A stretch of DNA of 64,000 bases from Erodium maritimum (taxonomy: Eukaryota; Streptophyta; Magnoliopsida; Geraniales; Geraniaceae): NCBI GenBank assembly GCA_963921825.1, contig OY997595.1, positions 12,889,228 through 12,953,227 of the forward strand. The letters are read 5' to 3'. The notes under the pieces are model-generated. The model was given only the letters and a program-made list of their open reading frames with translations. It ran no database searches and was not told the origin of the DNA. This document shows, piece after piece, positions 1 through 13,462 of this stretch. A program made the translations under genes and the position numbers. The stretch's first letter is position 1. Each line of letters begins with the position of its first letter.

Positions 1-924
1 CGGAAGGGAAAGTGGTAGACGGCGGCGGCGACGACCTTATTAGGGTATGAAAGGACCTCAGTGAGGTGTGTGGAGAGCGTTTTATTGATCCAGGGAATCA
101 CGCCTTTCTTTCATTTTGCAATCTTAATCATACCCATTTTCTATTAACTACAAACAAGAAGTTCACAATCAAATAGTGTCAAATACTACTTTAAAATGCG
201 GCGTATGTTTGGTAGAATACCCAATTCAATTTCCCGCCACACTTATACTCTGTGTTTTGAAACTGTAGCTTAGAGTTTGATTTGCAAAGAAATCACAGAG
301 AGAGGATCTGGTGAAGAAAGCGAATCGGTAGTACTCGCATCTGATCGATCTCTGTGTACAATCGTAGTCCAAATCTGACATTTCCTTCTCCTTCCGCCAC
401 CGATCCACCGAAGAAGCTGCTCTCTCTCCGTGCATCGGATTCGCACTCAGAGTCTCAATTTCCTTGTTTCACTTCTCCAGGCAACCTCCTTCTCCTCCCT
501 CTTATCTACGTACACAGTTATGTTTATGTATGTGTGTACAATATACTTAGGGGTTTCTCTGTCGATTCGTTGCAGCTTCATTCGACCGTGAAAACCCTGA
601 TTCGAAATTCTTGTGATCTAAGCTCCAGAGCTCGCCGTTCAAACTTTGCTGGTAATTGCGTACTTCAATTACTCGGTTGTTGTGTTTAGACGATCGGTAG
701 CTCCTTTTTTCGGGTTCACAAAAGCTTGATCTAGGGTTATTGTAGCATTGCGGTGGTCATTTGGGGTGTTTTGATTTCACAAATTTGGGCGATTGCATTT
801 GTTGAGTTTGTTGTATGATTAGCTACTGCTAGTAAGTTGATTTTCTTTTTATCAGACGCTCCAACCAAGTTTTCATGATTTTTCTTGTTCCCTTCAACCT
901 CGTGTTTGGTTGTTAATGCTTCAG
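1..924 (+). promoter_or_regulatory. Upstream and 5' leader region of ASY3
   Basis: No conserved coding sequence is recognisable here. The segment from about 340 to 650 is pyrimidine-rich and leader-like, and a good donor (GTAATT) follows base 650, so it is probably the first untranslated exon of ASY3. Bases 1-80 carry a GGC-repeat-rich stretch that could be the 5' end of a divergent gene lying to the left, but no start codon supports that. Transcript ends cannot be fixed from sequence alone. Confidence 0.4.
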
Positions 925-936
925 AAAGCATTGGCA

Positions 937-1678
937 ATGTTATGTTCTGAGGATGCTGTTTTTATTCAGTTAACTAAGCTCCAGGTTTTTGTTTCCTTTC
1001 TGGGCTTCAAATGGTAAATTTCAGTACATTTTCCGAGTCAATCGTGCTCTAGGCATGTGTTATTTATAGCGCTTGCTTTGTCCGCTAAACTGTTTCTCAT
1101 TACCTTTATAGGTGAAAACTGCTAGTGCTACCTGTGTTGATTCTGTGGATCTGTCAATTGACCTGCAGCAATGGTGGGCTTTGCTCAACATAGATCAAGA
1201 GATTATGTAAGTAGTCATGTCAATGGTCATCATGATCTATGGCAGATTAAAAGTGTTAAATCCAAACTATACCGCTTTTTAAAATGCTAACTTCCTTAAA
1301 TGGCATTGGTTATAGCATTTATTATAATTGTGGTAATGATATTACATGTTTTTTTTTGTGGTCAACTTCTCAAATGATCTTGCACATAGATTGCTAGTAA
1401 CAATGTCTACTATCAGTCTTCTTTGATGGCGTGTAACTTATTCATCTAGGTTCCTTCTGCTTACATATTACTGGGTCTTATTTGGAATCCATTTATGGTT
1501 CAAAATGAGTACCTTATTCTTACCTCAGCATTCATCATCTAATAGATAGAAATTCTGGGAAATTTTTAATGTCCAATGCTTTTCAAAAATATGTCCCAGG
1601 ATAACAAGAGTGACCATTGGAGCTCTGGGAGCATTTGTCATCCATCAAGCCAATCTAGAAAGATGTCTATTGGAGTGA
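937..1678 (+). other. Spliced upstream ORF overlapping the ASY3 start
   Basis: An ATG at 937 lies in a small exon (about 925-984). It reads in phase through 1112-1206 and, after the 1206/1600 splice, to a TGA at 1676-1678, giving about 73 codons in a frame different from ASY3. Its middle (ending QQWWALLNIDQEIM) looks protein-like but I do not recognise it. If the leader is spliced this way, the ORF covers the ASY3 start codon at 1171 and could lower its translation. The 984 donor (GTTTTT) is weak, so the structure is uncertain. Confidence 0.35.
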
Positions 1679-4600
1679 TGCCAGACTCATTAGGAAAGAA
1701 AAGACCTGGTGCTGCAAAAGCGGATGAAGTCGCACTACCAAATGAAGGGAGGGTAAAATCTGTTATGGAAAATGCCATAAAGGTTAAAAATAAGGTGGAA
1801 GAAATCACAGCTGACACAAAAGGAAAACAGACTGAAGCCCCCGCCCTGGCAAGTTCTCCTTGGATTACTCCAAGATCCACTTATAAAAAAGAATCTGCCC
1901 CTGAGACTTCCATTCGTGCAAAACAAGGTTTCGGCATACCATCTTACAGTGGGAGGCAGAATAAGCAACAAGGAGGTGAAGATGTACTAGCAACACATTC
2001 AGTTCATTTTTTTGCAAGCAGGACCTCTGTCTTGCAGTCTGTTCAGAGCAAGCAAAAGATGTATGACGGGGACGCACAAAAGAGCAAGGAAGGGAGGGGT
2101 GGAATTGCTGACAGGGTGGAGGAATTGACATTCGCAACTGCAAAGGAAGTCTTCTTTTCAGGCAAAGCTGTGACTGAAAATATAATAGATAAAACAGAAA
2201 ACCGATGTAGTGGAACCTTGAAAATGAAGCTTTGGGAGATACTTGGAAATGCTTCTTCAGCTAAAGGTAAGGACCCTCAATCTCATCCTCTGAAGGTTGA
2301 TATGAACCATACAATACCAACACAGAATCTTGGTAGAATGGGAGAAACAGTTGCCAAACATGGACAGAACTCAGATACAATAGAAACCGATTCTGAAAAT
2401 CCTAGTCATAGCATCAGGAGACCAGTAACTCGTTCCTTGGGCCAAAAAAGAGCTCCAGCAAAAGTTCATCAGAACAAAGTAAAAGACAAAGCACCCTCTA
2501 TTCGCAAAAAGAAACAGCAGGAGAAGAATAGATTTTCCATCGATGAAGGATGGTCCAGTAGACTACACAATAATAACAATGGCGATTCCTCAAGTTCTAC
2601 AAGGAAAAGGAATGAGAGACAGAATTCAAGCACTGGGTTGCAAAAGGTTTGCTATCCTCAAAAGGACAATGCAGGTAAACTTCAACAAAAAACCGCAGCA
2701 AGTGAAATGGCAGCACATGATGAGAAAAGTTCTTCACTTGGTATCATTGGAAGATTCCGCAGTTGTCCTCGTGAGAGTGATCAGTATCAACCAAAGAATG
2801 ATATCCAAGGAAAAAAATCACATCACTCATCAACAGTAAACAAGACAGACAAAGGAGATCTTAAGAGTCCAAAATTATCAGGCAACAAGGACAAACCAGA
2901 ACGCGCTGCAAATACAACATCAAAGAATGATGTGGACCCAGAAGTAGATTTCCGAAGTCCAACATTTGGAATCAAGACACCCATACCAAACTCTTCCCCA
3001 AGCCCAGTGGCCAAATCAAACCAGATAAAACAAGATTTATGCAGTCCTGCAGTAGAAGAGAGAGAATTTTCTGCAGGGAATTTCCCCAGCTTCAGGACTT
3101 TATGGACTTCAAAACTAAATTGCCATGAATCAAGTGTACAAAAGAAATTATCTGTATCCTTAATTACTTCCCAGTATGATACCTTTAAACCATATAGTAG
3201 TTGCTAAGTAAGGTCCTTTGTTCCTTTTGCCTTTCCTTATTAAATTCCCAGGAGGATGTGCAGGAAAAAAGAACTTCTCCACGCAAGAAATCAGCATCTG
3301 TTCCGGAAGATAAAAGTGCAGATGATCTGATGGCCGAATCCTCATCTGAAGAGGGAAACTCCGAGAGCTCTGAAGAAGGTTTGCCTATTATTGAAGGATT
3401 TGACTGCATAAGCTTATTTTATAAAGCAATAAGTGCAATTTTATTATTTGTCAGTCTCGGTAATAATTCTTATTACTTTTTAACCAAGTATAGCAATGTA
3501 TTGAGTTGAGTTGGATGATCAGCAAACAATGAGTGCTATAAAAAATCATGGTTTTAAACCACATCAAGTCTTCCTAGTATCTTCCATTTGTGTTGGTGAT
3601 TTTGGGTAGTTATGCATTTAATTTATTTGTGGTGGTTTCATTTTCTGATATAGAAAGCTTAGTACCATATAGTATACAAACTTTTTAAAACGACGGTGGA
3701 CAATACTTTGTGCACCTTAAAAACGTGGACAAAAGATAAGCTATTTTTTTTGGCCGTGAACAATACTTGAGGGTAGGTTTTGACGATTAACCCTATTATT
3801 TCTGAGAAATGGATTTTATGCCAAAAAAATTTAGATGATAAGGATAATATAAATGTAAGATGATGCTAGTCCCCTACACAATTTAATTAAGATCCATACG
3901 TTTGAAGGCATGTGTCCCCATACCTTTTTTACAGTGACAGGTGAGCATTATGCATCATTTTCTTTGCACGTTGGTTAGATCAAACTTAACTGGGAAATTT
4001 TAGGATACCTGTTTTATTCATTGTATACTGGATTCAGAAATTGTAATCAACCTGCATTTTTTATTGGGTCGGCACCACCATATGTTATTAGCATTTCCTT
4101 CACTTTTGTGCAATTACATAGCTACTCTGTTAACTTTGTTTAATGGCCATGTATAGGATGTAAGGAGAGAATGGCATTATCTCCTGATGCTGGTACTGTA
4201 GTGAGACCAAAGGTCACTCTTAATTCAATTAAAAGGCCTCTGAACTATGGAGACATTAGATTTAAGGAATTTAGCTCCACCCCACCCTCCCCAAAAGGCA
4301 AAACTTCACTGACAAGTCAATCCTCATCTCACTGTTGTACTTTCCAGTGTTTTTTTTATTAATTTATACACTTTTTTTGTGTGGATCTGTACAATTTGAT
4401 CAGGGGCAGCAGGAAGTGACTGGATGCAGGAACCTCCAGAACAGACCCAAGAGGACGAACTAGCAAGGTTTCTCATTGCTAACCAAAGCAGCAGAACATT
4501 GCTCTGTTATGCAAGTTATCTTTCTATCATAAATTCCATATTTTGCTGATTTTAGTTTCACGGAAAATGCTTTAGGGCTGTAACTTTGTTTGGAAGGGCA

Positions 4601-6559
4601 CTGAAAGGGCTTAAAAGAAAAATAAAATTTGCAGCCGGTAAGAAATCCTCAGAAGTTCTAATGTCTGTTGCTGAGGGTATAAGTTTGCAGCTAGAGAACA
4701 TTGATTCTCAGATTCAAACTGACATGTAAGTACTTCAAACCGACAGTTTTCACAGTTTAGGGAACAAACTTTTTTCACTGTGGTTTTGATGATGTTTCAG
4801 CGAGAAACTGGGAAGTGTCAGTAAATCTAAAAGAAGACGACTGGAAACAAAATTCCAAGGTAAACTCAGTGGACACCAATTGATTATGGTAGATGTATGT
4901 ATGAGAAAGCCCTTATCAATATCTAAACCTTGACTATCACTTTTATCTAGCACACCTCACCTCAAAGCCAAAATGGTTGAAAGAAAGGGCAAGACCTTGT
5001 GCCTGAATATCTGAACCAAAAAATACTTCTTTTTACCGTAGATTCTATATTAAGAATTTTGTATTTGGGATAATATGCTATTCTGTTACTACTTATTCAA
5101 CTCTATAAAATCTGCAAACATGAATTAGAGTAGCACATTTAATTCCATGATTTGTATGGAGAATTACTAAATGGAAATACTAACTTAATTCTCTGTACAT
5201 GCAATAAAAATTCCCGTGAATGTATTCATCATTTATATACAGCTAGAGTTTGATGCGATACGTCCTGAAAGAGTTTTGCTTCTTCTTATAATTCTTAGTG
5301 TCCTCTGTAGTATGCATTTACTTTCAAATAATTGTATCCATTTCTTTTATGAGATCAATCCAGTTTTTTTTCTCCATTAATGGTTGAGCATTGGTGTTCT
5401 TATTATCGGTTTCATGGCAGAGCAACAAGAACAGCTGAACCTGATCCACGGAAAGTTTAAGGAAGAGGTTAACCAGCATCTCCAGGAGTGCAGGGAGACA
5501 CTTGATGGGTTGGAAGCACATCAAATAGAATTTAAGGGCGCAACAGAGAAGCAAAGTATGACAACTTTAATTTATTATCAATTTCATTGCAATGTGCTTA
5601 AGCAGATATTAATATATTATCCTAAAACTGCATACATTGTATGCTATTAAATTTCTACTTAACCACATAAAAACAAACTATTTCCCTGACCTTAATTTTA
5701 CATTGTAAAAATTATGTATAAATTATATAATCCGTTTGATATTCGTAGAAGATTTACTTCATTTGATTGAACTCCTGAAGTAATCTGTCAGGGTTAAAAC
5801 ATGCCATTTCCCTTTGGAGTATGTAAAGGTGATTGGTGAATGAATATGCTAATATTTTGTGGTGATAATGCCTACATAATTTGTTTCAACTTTCAATGAG
5901 CGTTTTAATATACTCGGAAATTTATTGCTCTATATTTAGAATGTAAACTCAGTATTATTTCAAAACCTGGCTAATTTCTTGGCTAATTTTCATTCTGGCA
6001 TATTGCAGGAGCATCACATAGGAAGCTACTTATGCAAGTGGATGAAGCAATTGAGATGCAACTCAATGATGCCCAAAGGAGAATCATGGCCATAGACAAG
6101 GTAAAATCTTTTCCAGATTATTTTAAAGCAGGTTCTAGGTTGGCTTTTATTTTCTACCATTACAGAGCATACAAACATGATCTGGTTTTGACCACAAGGA
6201 GTGTAGAAAATGCAAATGTATTTTGAAACTTAGGGATGATAAAATATCTGAATCCGATGTAGATTTGATGTCTTTGATTCGATTGAGATGGGTAGATTTC
6301 TGGGCGGGGACAGGACGGGGTTAAAGATTCCTGTGTAATTATATCCCGCCCTGCATCTAATTTATAAAAACTAAAAATATTCTGAAATGTATCTTTAATT
6401 TATTTTTTTTAAATATATTTTGAGACGGATTGTAAAGAACTCAGATTTGGAGGTGGGTTTAAATATATTGTTAATTATTCTAATTTACTGCAGCTTGCTA
6501 GCGGGCAAATGCTCCAACTGAAACATGTCATATGGGAATGCTTGAAAGGGGATATTTGA
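1171..6559 (+). CDS. ASY3: Meiosis-specific chromosome axis protein ASY3
   Basis: Plant ASY3 is a lateral-element (axis) protein of meiotic chromosomes that works with the HORMA protein ASY1 and with ASY4 in synapsis and crossover formation. Coding exons: 1171-1206, 1600-3153, 3252-3378, 4157-4315, 4404-4467, 4576-4725, 4801-4859, 5421-5555, 6009-6100, 6494-6559, totalling 813 aa, against roughly 800 aa in Arabidopsis as I recall it. The N-terminal motif HPSSQSRKMSIGVM (about residues 20-35) is the family hallmark. The centre is long, basic and low in complexity. Residues about 647-813 form the conserved coiled coil (motifs QEDELAR, EEVNQHLQEC, AHQIEFKG, LNDAQRRI). All phases close. The exon 2 donor at 3153 (GTATCC) was chosen to keep frame, because the ORF otherwise runs to a stop at 3207. 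The start is the ATG in the 36-nt exon; an ATG at 1591 is an alternative if the upstream splice is not used. Confidence 0.9.
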
Positions 6560-7730
6560 AACTGACACCATTTCAAAGCCTGAAATGCTTCACTGATGTT
6601 TAAATCCCAATCAAGTAAGTCTTTTCTTTTGTATGGACAATGTCATAGGAACTTCAATCTTAGTTTCTCACTACTGTTTCTGGAGCTTTAAATTTTAACT
6701 GTAGAAGTCCAAGTTCTCTTTGGATGGCCACTCTGGTGGGTCCCACATTGTGTTACTTATAATCTAATCTTTGTAGACAGCAATACACATGTAAAGCAGG
6801 GTAGGGTGAGATTATTATGGATCATGATAGATGGTGATACAGACATCCCTACTGGATCATACGGTCAACTATAGTCAATGGTAGAATGCTCGTTGACTTT
6901 AATCTGTGTGTGGACAGTGGACCTACTTGTAAATGATCCCATATGTTTGATAGATAATATTGATTTTGGAGTAAAATACAATTTAATAACTAATTTGAAA
7001 TAAAAAAACACCCTTTCAAATGCTTTATCACATTATTCTCTGAAAATACCATTTTCTTGTATCTTAAGAAAAGAAAAGTCAAAGTTTTAGGGGTGAAAAA
7101 AACAACGGTTAAAAACTCTGGATTTGGATACGTCATCAAGTCGGTGACCTGCAGATTGGTATTCTACTGTATGTTTTATGTCATTATCAACCAGTCTTCC
7201 CTCCCCGCTCTACGTAAAAGCGAAAAGAACCTTATTCATTTGTAACGTATTACCATTTTGCCACTGACAGTGGAAGCGAACCCCACACGGAATCCACAAC
7301 GCGTTATGAACACAAAGCGCCACGTCTTCAGTTGGTTTATTTTTCCTTACTTTTTTTATCTATTTCTTAAACTAATTTATATATTTTATACGTGGCGGCA
7401 GGTACAAAAAAATAGTACTGAATAGATGAGTGTGAAGTGGATTTGGAATCAAATCTATTGATAATGTTAATGCTAGTTTAATCGAGTCTAGATTCAAATT
7501 ATGTTGTAAATATATATATCAAATCTTTGTCACTCAAGCAATTATTATCACTATATACTATAAAGAAGAAGATTCAAGGAAGGAAAGAACGTACCATCAC
7601 CCAGATATATATTAATAATAATAGTAATAGAAAACGAAAATTACTGGGTTGGTTGACACCTGGAATGGGTAGCCCCAACAAAAATAGTTAGAGCCATCAG
7701 TTGCTAAGAGAAGGTCAGGTAATAAGTTAG
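6560..7730. other. Intergenic: ASY3 3' end and upstream of DUF1685 gene
   Basis: No gene recognised. The first part is likely the ASY3 3' UTR. The rest is AT-rich with short direct repeats and no terminal inverted repeats that I could pair. Confidence 0.5.
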
Positions 7731-7738
7731 TATAAATA
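7731..7738 (+). promoter_or_regulatory. TATA box of the DUF1685-type gene
   Basis: TATAAATA lies 114 bases upstream of the ATG at 7852. That suggests transcription starting near 7760 and a leader of about 90 nt, which is typical spacing for a plant gene. Confidence 0.55.
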
Positions 7739-7851
7739 TGGGTTAAAAGATCATTAGATGATCCACCACAACCTTAAAAGATCAGCTGCACTAACACTGC
7801 CACTACACAGGCCTCTTAATTTGAAGTTCATAAACCGGAAATTTAACATCA

Positions 7852-8460
7852 ATGGCTTCTATGCATCAGAGATTAACGATTCAGCAAGATGGAGAGGATG
7901 GTTACCATAAAGATTGTCATCATCGTCATCAGCATAGCATGTCTCTGGTTTCCATCGGAAACTTGGACGCCGACGAGGAGTTTTCCATCGAGGAAGCAGG
8001 TTGCTACTCTCTGCCGGCCAACAAGGACAGAAGCAGAACCAACAGTGCCGGAGAGAGTAATCAGAGTGGGGTTTTGGTGATCGCCAGGCCAAAGGGAGGG
8101 AGGAGATCACTGTGTATGGACTTGGATGAAGTCAAGGCATGTTACGATCTCGGGTTCGAGCTCATGCCCTGCATCTCCGTCAATCTTGCCGGAGCACCGG
8201 GACTCAATTTCGAAACCAGCGGAGGCAAGAAGTCAACTATAGCCAACTGGCGCATCTCGAGTCCCGGTAACTAGCTACCTCTTCTACTCTGCTCGGTAGT
8301 CCTATGATTTTCATATGTATGACTTTTGTCTGAGTGTCTGGTTTTATGGGTTCGAAATTTAGGAGACGACCCACGAGATGTGAAGGCTCGGCTCAAGGTA
8401 TGGGCACATGCAGTGGCGCTCGCATCCACTTCTCGGAAGGGACTTGACTTCTACTCTTAA
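7852..8460 (+). CDS. DUF1685-type protein of unknown function
   Basis: Two exons (7852-8266, 8363-8460) give 170 aa. The first 45 residues are His/Gln/Asp-rich and probably disordered. The core starts at about residue 80 with RRSLCMDLDEVKACYDLGFE and ends with an ISSPGDDPRDVKARLKVWAH block, the pattern I associate with the plant DUF1685 family (an RSL-DLDELKG-LGFGF box plus a C-terminal block that closes the protein). The splice is G|GA, so the family GDDP motif is kept across the intron. I see no signal peptide, membrane segment or catalytic motif, and the function is unknown. A TATA box lies 114 bases upstream. Confidence 0.8.
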
Positions 8461-8638
8461 CTCTTATCTTCATCGAAGGGGACTCAGCACACTCCTACCA
8501 AGTTCAGAGAGGGTTCTTTTTTTCCTCCTTTGAATTTTTTTCTTCACATCGACTGTTACATAACAACCTACACACTTCACAATAACCCGACAGCTTGCCC
8601 TACTATACAATGTCATAGAGTACGCTTAATTGATTTAT

Positions 8639-9050
8639 GAGTTACATGTCGAACCTTACTTTAAGTATTGGTCACGAGCACTACACTACCCAACGTTTCA
8701 AAATGACATATGTATTAGTATTGGCCACGCGATTGTTTTAGTAAAAATGGATGGAATATTCCATTATGTTAGTCAAGTCTGTATAATGGATGATAAAACG
8801 AGTATTTGACCTCTATACATTTTATAAGGAACAATAACGAGGGTACAATGATAATGTTTCTTATAAAATGAATAGAGGTCAAATAATTAAAGGAAAACGC
8901 CATTTTACCATCATAATGAAATATTCCATCCATTTTTACTGACAAAATCGCGTAACCAATATTTAAGGTAATGCATTTGTCATTTTAAAACGTTAAGTAG
9001 TGTAGTGTTCATGACCAATACTTAAGAGTAAGTTTCAATATTTAACCCTC
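8639..9050. mobile_element. Foldback MITE between DUF1685 gene and PAE
   Basis: About 412 bp. The two halves are inverted copies. The left arm reads CTTACTTTAAGTATTGGTC then CACTACACTAC, and the right arm repeats this in reverse complement. The arms stay similar up to outer ends beginning GAG. Flanks are GATTTAT (8632-8638) and GACTTAT (9051-9057), a likely aged 7-bp or longer target duplication. There is no coding capacity. Superfamily is uncertain (Mutator or hAT type). Confidence 0.6.
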
Positions 9051-9856
9051 GACTTATTCAGAGCTTTACATGTATTACACACTATAGAGTATGTTTCAGA
9101 GTCATTTTGGGTTTGAAGAACAAAGAGGCCTGAACTAGCATCTCATACTGCATTTGTACCCTGATCTAACAGTAACAGGTACTGAATAAAGCAAGTTTGC
9201 ACACATCACTGAAGGCAAGCTTTTTCTCTTTATACTTTACCAAGAAAGCTCACCATAATTAATATTAATAATAATATAATGATAAATAGTTTTAACAAGA
9301 AAGTGGACCCTGCTCCTTTTTTTTTTTGGAGGGAAAGGGTTTGAAATTAAATCGGGAATGTCTATTCTACCATAGAGGATGAAACCCAGTAGTGCATCTA
9401 AGACATGCTAAAAATAACAAGGAGACACTTAGTAGATTAAGGACGGGAAGTGTGAACCTTGTTGACTGGGAGGAGAACGTCACACTACTCATGGTATTGG
9501 TATTTGTATTGGGAGGTAAATCCTCGCTTCTGCATCATGATTTCAGTTGCAACAATGAGACGCAAAAGAAGATTAAATTTAAACAAAACTATACAGAACT
9601 CTTGCAGTCGATACAGAATGGATTTGAGATGTAAATCAAACATCAGCATGGACCTGTAGGGTTTTCAAGTTTCACCAATCCAAAAGAATATCAATTGCAA
9701 TACCAAATCATTAACATCAATGCTTGCTATAGTTATTTGCACTTCTCAGCAAGCAGTGGCCTTGCTCTTCTAATAAATGAATACAATGATTTTACAAATG
9801 GCAGAGGAATGAAACCTGTTTTAAGGCTTGAGGATAAAGATAAATATATTTTTCAC
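9051..9856. other. Intergenic: 3' side of the pectin acetylesterase gene
   Basis: No gene recognised. The part next to 9857 is likely the 3' UTR of the minus-strand pectin acetylesterase. The rest is AT-rich unique sequence. Confidence 0.45.
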
Positions 9857-12800
9857 TCACTTGAAGACCAGGTTGTGGCAGGTGTTGTCGCAAGGGTAAG
9901 CACAGTCAATAGCTTTAACGCTGGATCTTTCAAAATACCAATCTCCAACTGACTCTGCAATCCTCTGCGTAATGATCATGACATGAATCTTATTTTCAAA
10001 GTTCACTTTAACTGCAGCAAGGGAATAAGCCATGCCTCCAAATTTGCTCTTAAAAAGTTAACATCCAGACACTAAAATGCCCTGTTCGTTCAGGTCATAA
10101 TGACCTGGGAAGTTTACTACTAAGTTTCTATTTTCCTCTCCTAAGAATCTATATCTGGTATCACCTGTTTTCGTTGTCATTTTCTCGTAACATTTACCAG
10201 CCTATATATGACTCGTAACTACCATTCTAAAACAAAATGGGTTGTTTAGACCTGCTATGAAATTGATTTTTAGAACATATGTGGCGACACACATCTGTTA
10301 AATAATATTGCACACCTTGTTCCCAATGAGAGGAGAATCAGCAGCAAACCATGTATCTTGCCTCTCAGACTGGCAATGAGCAAAACATGAATTTATGAAT
10401 AGTCCATTCTGACCAGAAGTTGAGAAGACTTCCATGGCATTGAGCATTTGATCCCTGAAGTCTGCCACATAGAAAAGAGAAGAAAAGGTTACATATCTGA
10501 AGGGATTCTTGTTATACTTCAACATGGAACTGGAGAACATAATGGGGAAATAATGAAATTACCTTGCAAATACTGAATCTGAGACGAATTGCAATGTGCG
10601 TGGTTTAATTTGCATTCATTCCAATAGCCATGAGGATCAGCTGATGGTGGAGCTAAACTAGATTGGAGCTGATGAACAAACAAAAGAGGTTTAATTTATT
10701 CAATACTCGGAAGGCCGTCAGCATAATCTGAGAATAACGATAAACTTGTCTTTGAGGTCACCCAGTTGACTAACTGAAAGGAAGATACTGATTTTGATGT
10801 TGGCTTTTCAGAAAATAGCCAATGCGAGTGGGGCCTGACAATAACATGTTTGGACAATCTAGGAACTCTCACATGTGGCTGGCTAAATGAGAAAGCTGTA
10901 GTATCCTATCATCAATAGTCCCCAAAATGAAATAAATTAAGAAACATGCTTACCTGCCAGGCATCATAGGCTGCATTGAGAATTAAAAGTGGGGTCTTAA
11001 TGCTTCCCACCAAATTCTGAGGGAAGAAGCACTGAGAGAGACAGAAAGAGATAATACATATTTGTAAGTAGCGGCTCCCTTCCAAGCAATAAGTTGCAAT
11101 AATTGAAAGAAGAGAGAAGATTACTGAAGTCGGATCCATTTGGCTGGTACAAGAACTTGGTAGGTTCTTCTGCAGCTCCTAAAATTCCACGCATTTATTC
11201 ATAATCAGAAGCATACATATTACAAGCAAAGTGAGCATAAAACAATTGAAAATCAATATTTTAACACCATATACTTCTCCACGGCAAATAATTCATATCT
11301 TTGTTGAGTATAAGCCAAGACTTCAATGCTTTAACACCATATACTTCTCCACATAAACATGCTTAATTCTCCACAGCAACTAATTCATAGCTTTGCTTTA
11401 ACACCACATATTTTTCAAGAACATGCTTATAACAAAACACCAAAACCAAAAGTCACCATGTAAACTATGAACACTACCTGTACGCTGACAACACCTTCAT
11501 ACAAATTCCTCAAAGTACGCCCACCAGATACATCAATGCTACACATCCATAAAAAAAAACTCGATTAATTAAATTATACAAAATGAAAAGGAAAAAGAAT
11601 CATTACTCTATACTCCTCAATCTAAGAATACAGTGACTGGAACATTAAGAGAGACTGAAAAGAAATCGAATTGTATATTACGCATCAAGGAAGAATCCAG
11701 CATCACTTAGACACTTCACTTTGATACTATCTGGAAATAAGGCCCGGAACTTGTCACAGTGAAGTATAGATGCTAAACCACCAGCAGAGCATCCCGAAAG
11801 AAGAGCCTGATTTACAATCAGGTAGTAATGAGAAATTAGAAACCAAGTCACAGAGGATAAAAGAAAGTCAAATTAGATGCAATACCTCCTCAGCCTTCTG
11901 CATTCCTAATTTCATCAACTCTTCCATAGCAGCTAACCATATTCGCTCGCCTCGAAAGTAGAGTTGAGCAGACTGGAAATAGATCCCGTAAATGTAAACA
12001 CAAGTGACAATAATATACTTACATTAATCACTATTTCATAGTAGGAACTCATGGACATGGTTGCTCGAGAAGGGAACAGTTGAATTTTACATCATGTTTT
12101 AGAAGACTGTCCAAAACCAATAATGTCACTGCCTAAGTTTGGCAATTCTTCAAATGAAATGAGTATACACGCCATACTAAAGAACCAACAAAACAATATT
12201 TTGGATGGCTTAACAAGAATTCTACAAATTACACTCAACTGACCATTGAATCTTTTGAGTTCTGACTACTAGGGACTATTGATGAAATAGATTATCTACA
12301 ATATTCCAGAACTGATTTTGTAAAGGGAAGACGCTCCAACCTTATTTTGACTATCCCCACTGAAAGAAGCTCCATCGCAGTAACGAAGCTTTACTCTATT
12401 CCAATTGAAAAAATCTGCAAACAAGAAACCACCCATCCAAACCCATAATGGTATTACAAAACACGATCTCGGGGTAAAAACAAGCTATAAACATGGTAAA
12501 TACTATCCATGGGTTCAAAGAGAACCTGGATTCTCCTCAGGCTTATTGCTCAATATCCCAGTAAATTGTAGCTGCTTTTCCATATATTTAGATGAACCAC
12601 GACGGGTTGTTTTCCTGTAAACACAACTTCTGATAGTATTACACCACCCTCCTCCCTGCATCATCATCAAAAACACCTCCACAGATGTTAATCTCAGTAA
12701 AGAACTATACCACTTCAGGAAAACATTTTTAACCATATATTCATCATCATCATGAGAGAACAGTAATGATCTAAACATTACACATTGAAGAGAAACTATA

Positions 12801-13311
12801 CGTATATACATATACATACTGAAGTGAATCACACACACCTCCAATTGGATGAGCCAGCTTTTGGCGCCGGATCCAAAGCCGCGGTGAAGATGGTAACCGG
12901 GTAAAGTTCCATCGAGACAGACTGAGGCACGGCAATGGCATGACATTGTTAATTTAGTAAACTTAAATTAATCAATAAGGCACCAGAAATGAAGAAATTG
13001 AAACCCACCGACAAAACAAAGACGGAAAGAGAGAGAAAGAGAGGGGAAAAGAGAAGCAGACCGGCGCCTTTGGCAGCAGCTCCGCGGATGAGAGTGAGGC
13101 CGACGGTGAGGGGTTTGGGAACCGAGGAAGGCGGCGACGAGACGGAGACGGCGTCGTTGATCTCCACATTGTAGTTACTGTTGCTAGCGCCGGAGTAGTA
13201 GCTTTCTTCGGATCCGTTCCAATCAGTCTCGTTCGCAATCACGCAATGCAGAGACCAAATCACCATCGCCGCCGCCATCAGCTGCTTCGCCGCTGCTCTT
13301 CTTCTCGCCAT
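9857..13311 (-). CDS. Pectin acetylesterase (CE13 / Notum-like)
   Basis: This secreted cell-wall enzyme removes acetyl esters from pectin. Exons in transcript order: 13311-13062, 12921-12839, 12655-12526, 12414-12341, 11972-11886, 11806-11682, 11538-11478, 11178-11125, 11031-10954, 10668-10563, 10461-10316, 9964-9857, totalling 433 aa. A hydrophobic N-terminus (residues about 9-26) fits a signal peptide. Family blocks run in order: [38 protein letters not shown] with nucleophile Ser215, NAAYDAWQ with Asp311, and NSCFAHCQ with His378, so the whole triad is present. Many paired Cys residues are kept, and the tail [11 protein letters not shown] is typical. All exon phases close. The start at 13311 is the first ATG before the signal peptide. 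It appears intact; I cannot say which paralogue it is. Confidence 0.92.
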
Positions 13312-13462
13312 TCTCAAGGAAGAAGAAGATGCAGAGTAAAGCGTGAGAAAGACAAAATATTCACTTCTTTTTGACTCCTGTCCGAATATAATGTCTCTGT
13401 ACTGTCATGATAAAAATAAGCGGTGTGTATTGGGCAGTGAAAAAATTCAACCAAATATATTA

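Noticed and set aside
1638-2143. Minus-strand open frames within ASY3 exon 2
   Set aside because: They lie opposite a long, well-supported coding exon and have no recognisable domain.
6260-6480. GC-rich patch (GGGCGGGGACAGGACGGGG) in the last ASY3 intron
   Set aside because: It resembles common plant repeat fragments, but no termini or target duplication could be paired.
11280-11420. Repeated TTTAACACCATATACTTCTCC in a PAE intron
   Set aside because: Only two to three short copies with irregular spacing, too little to call an array with meaning.
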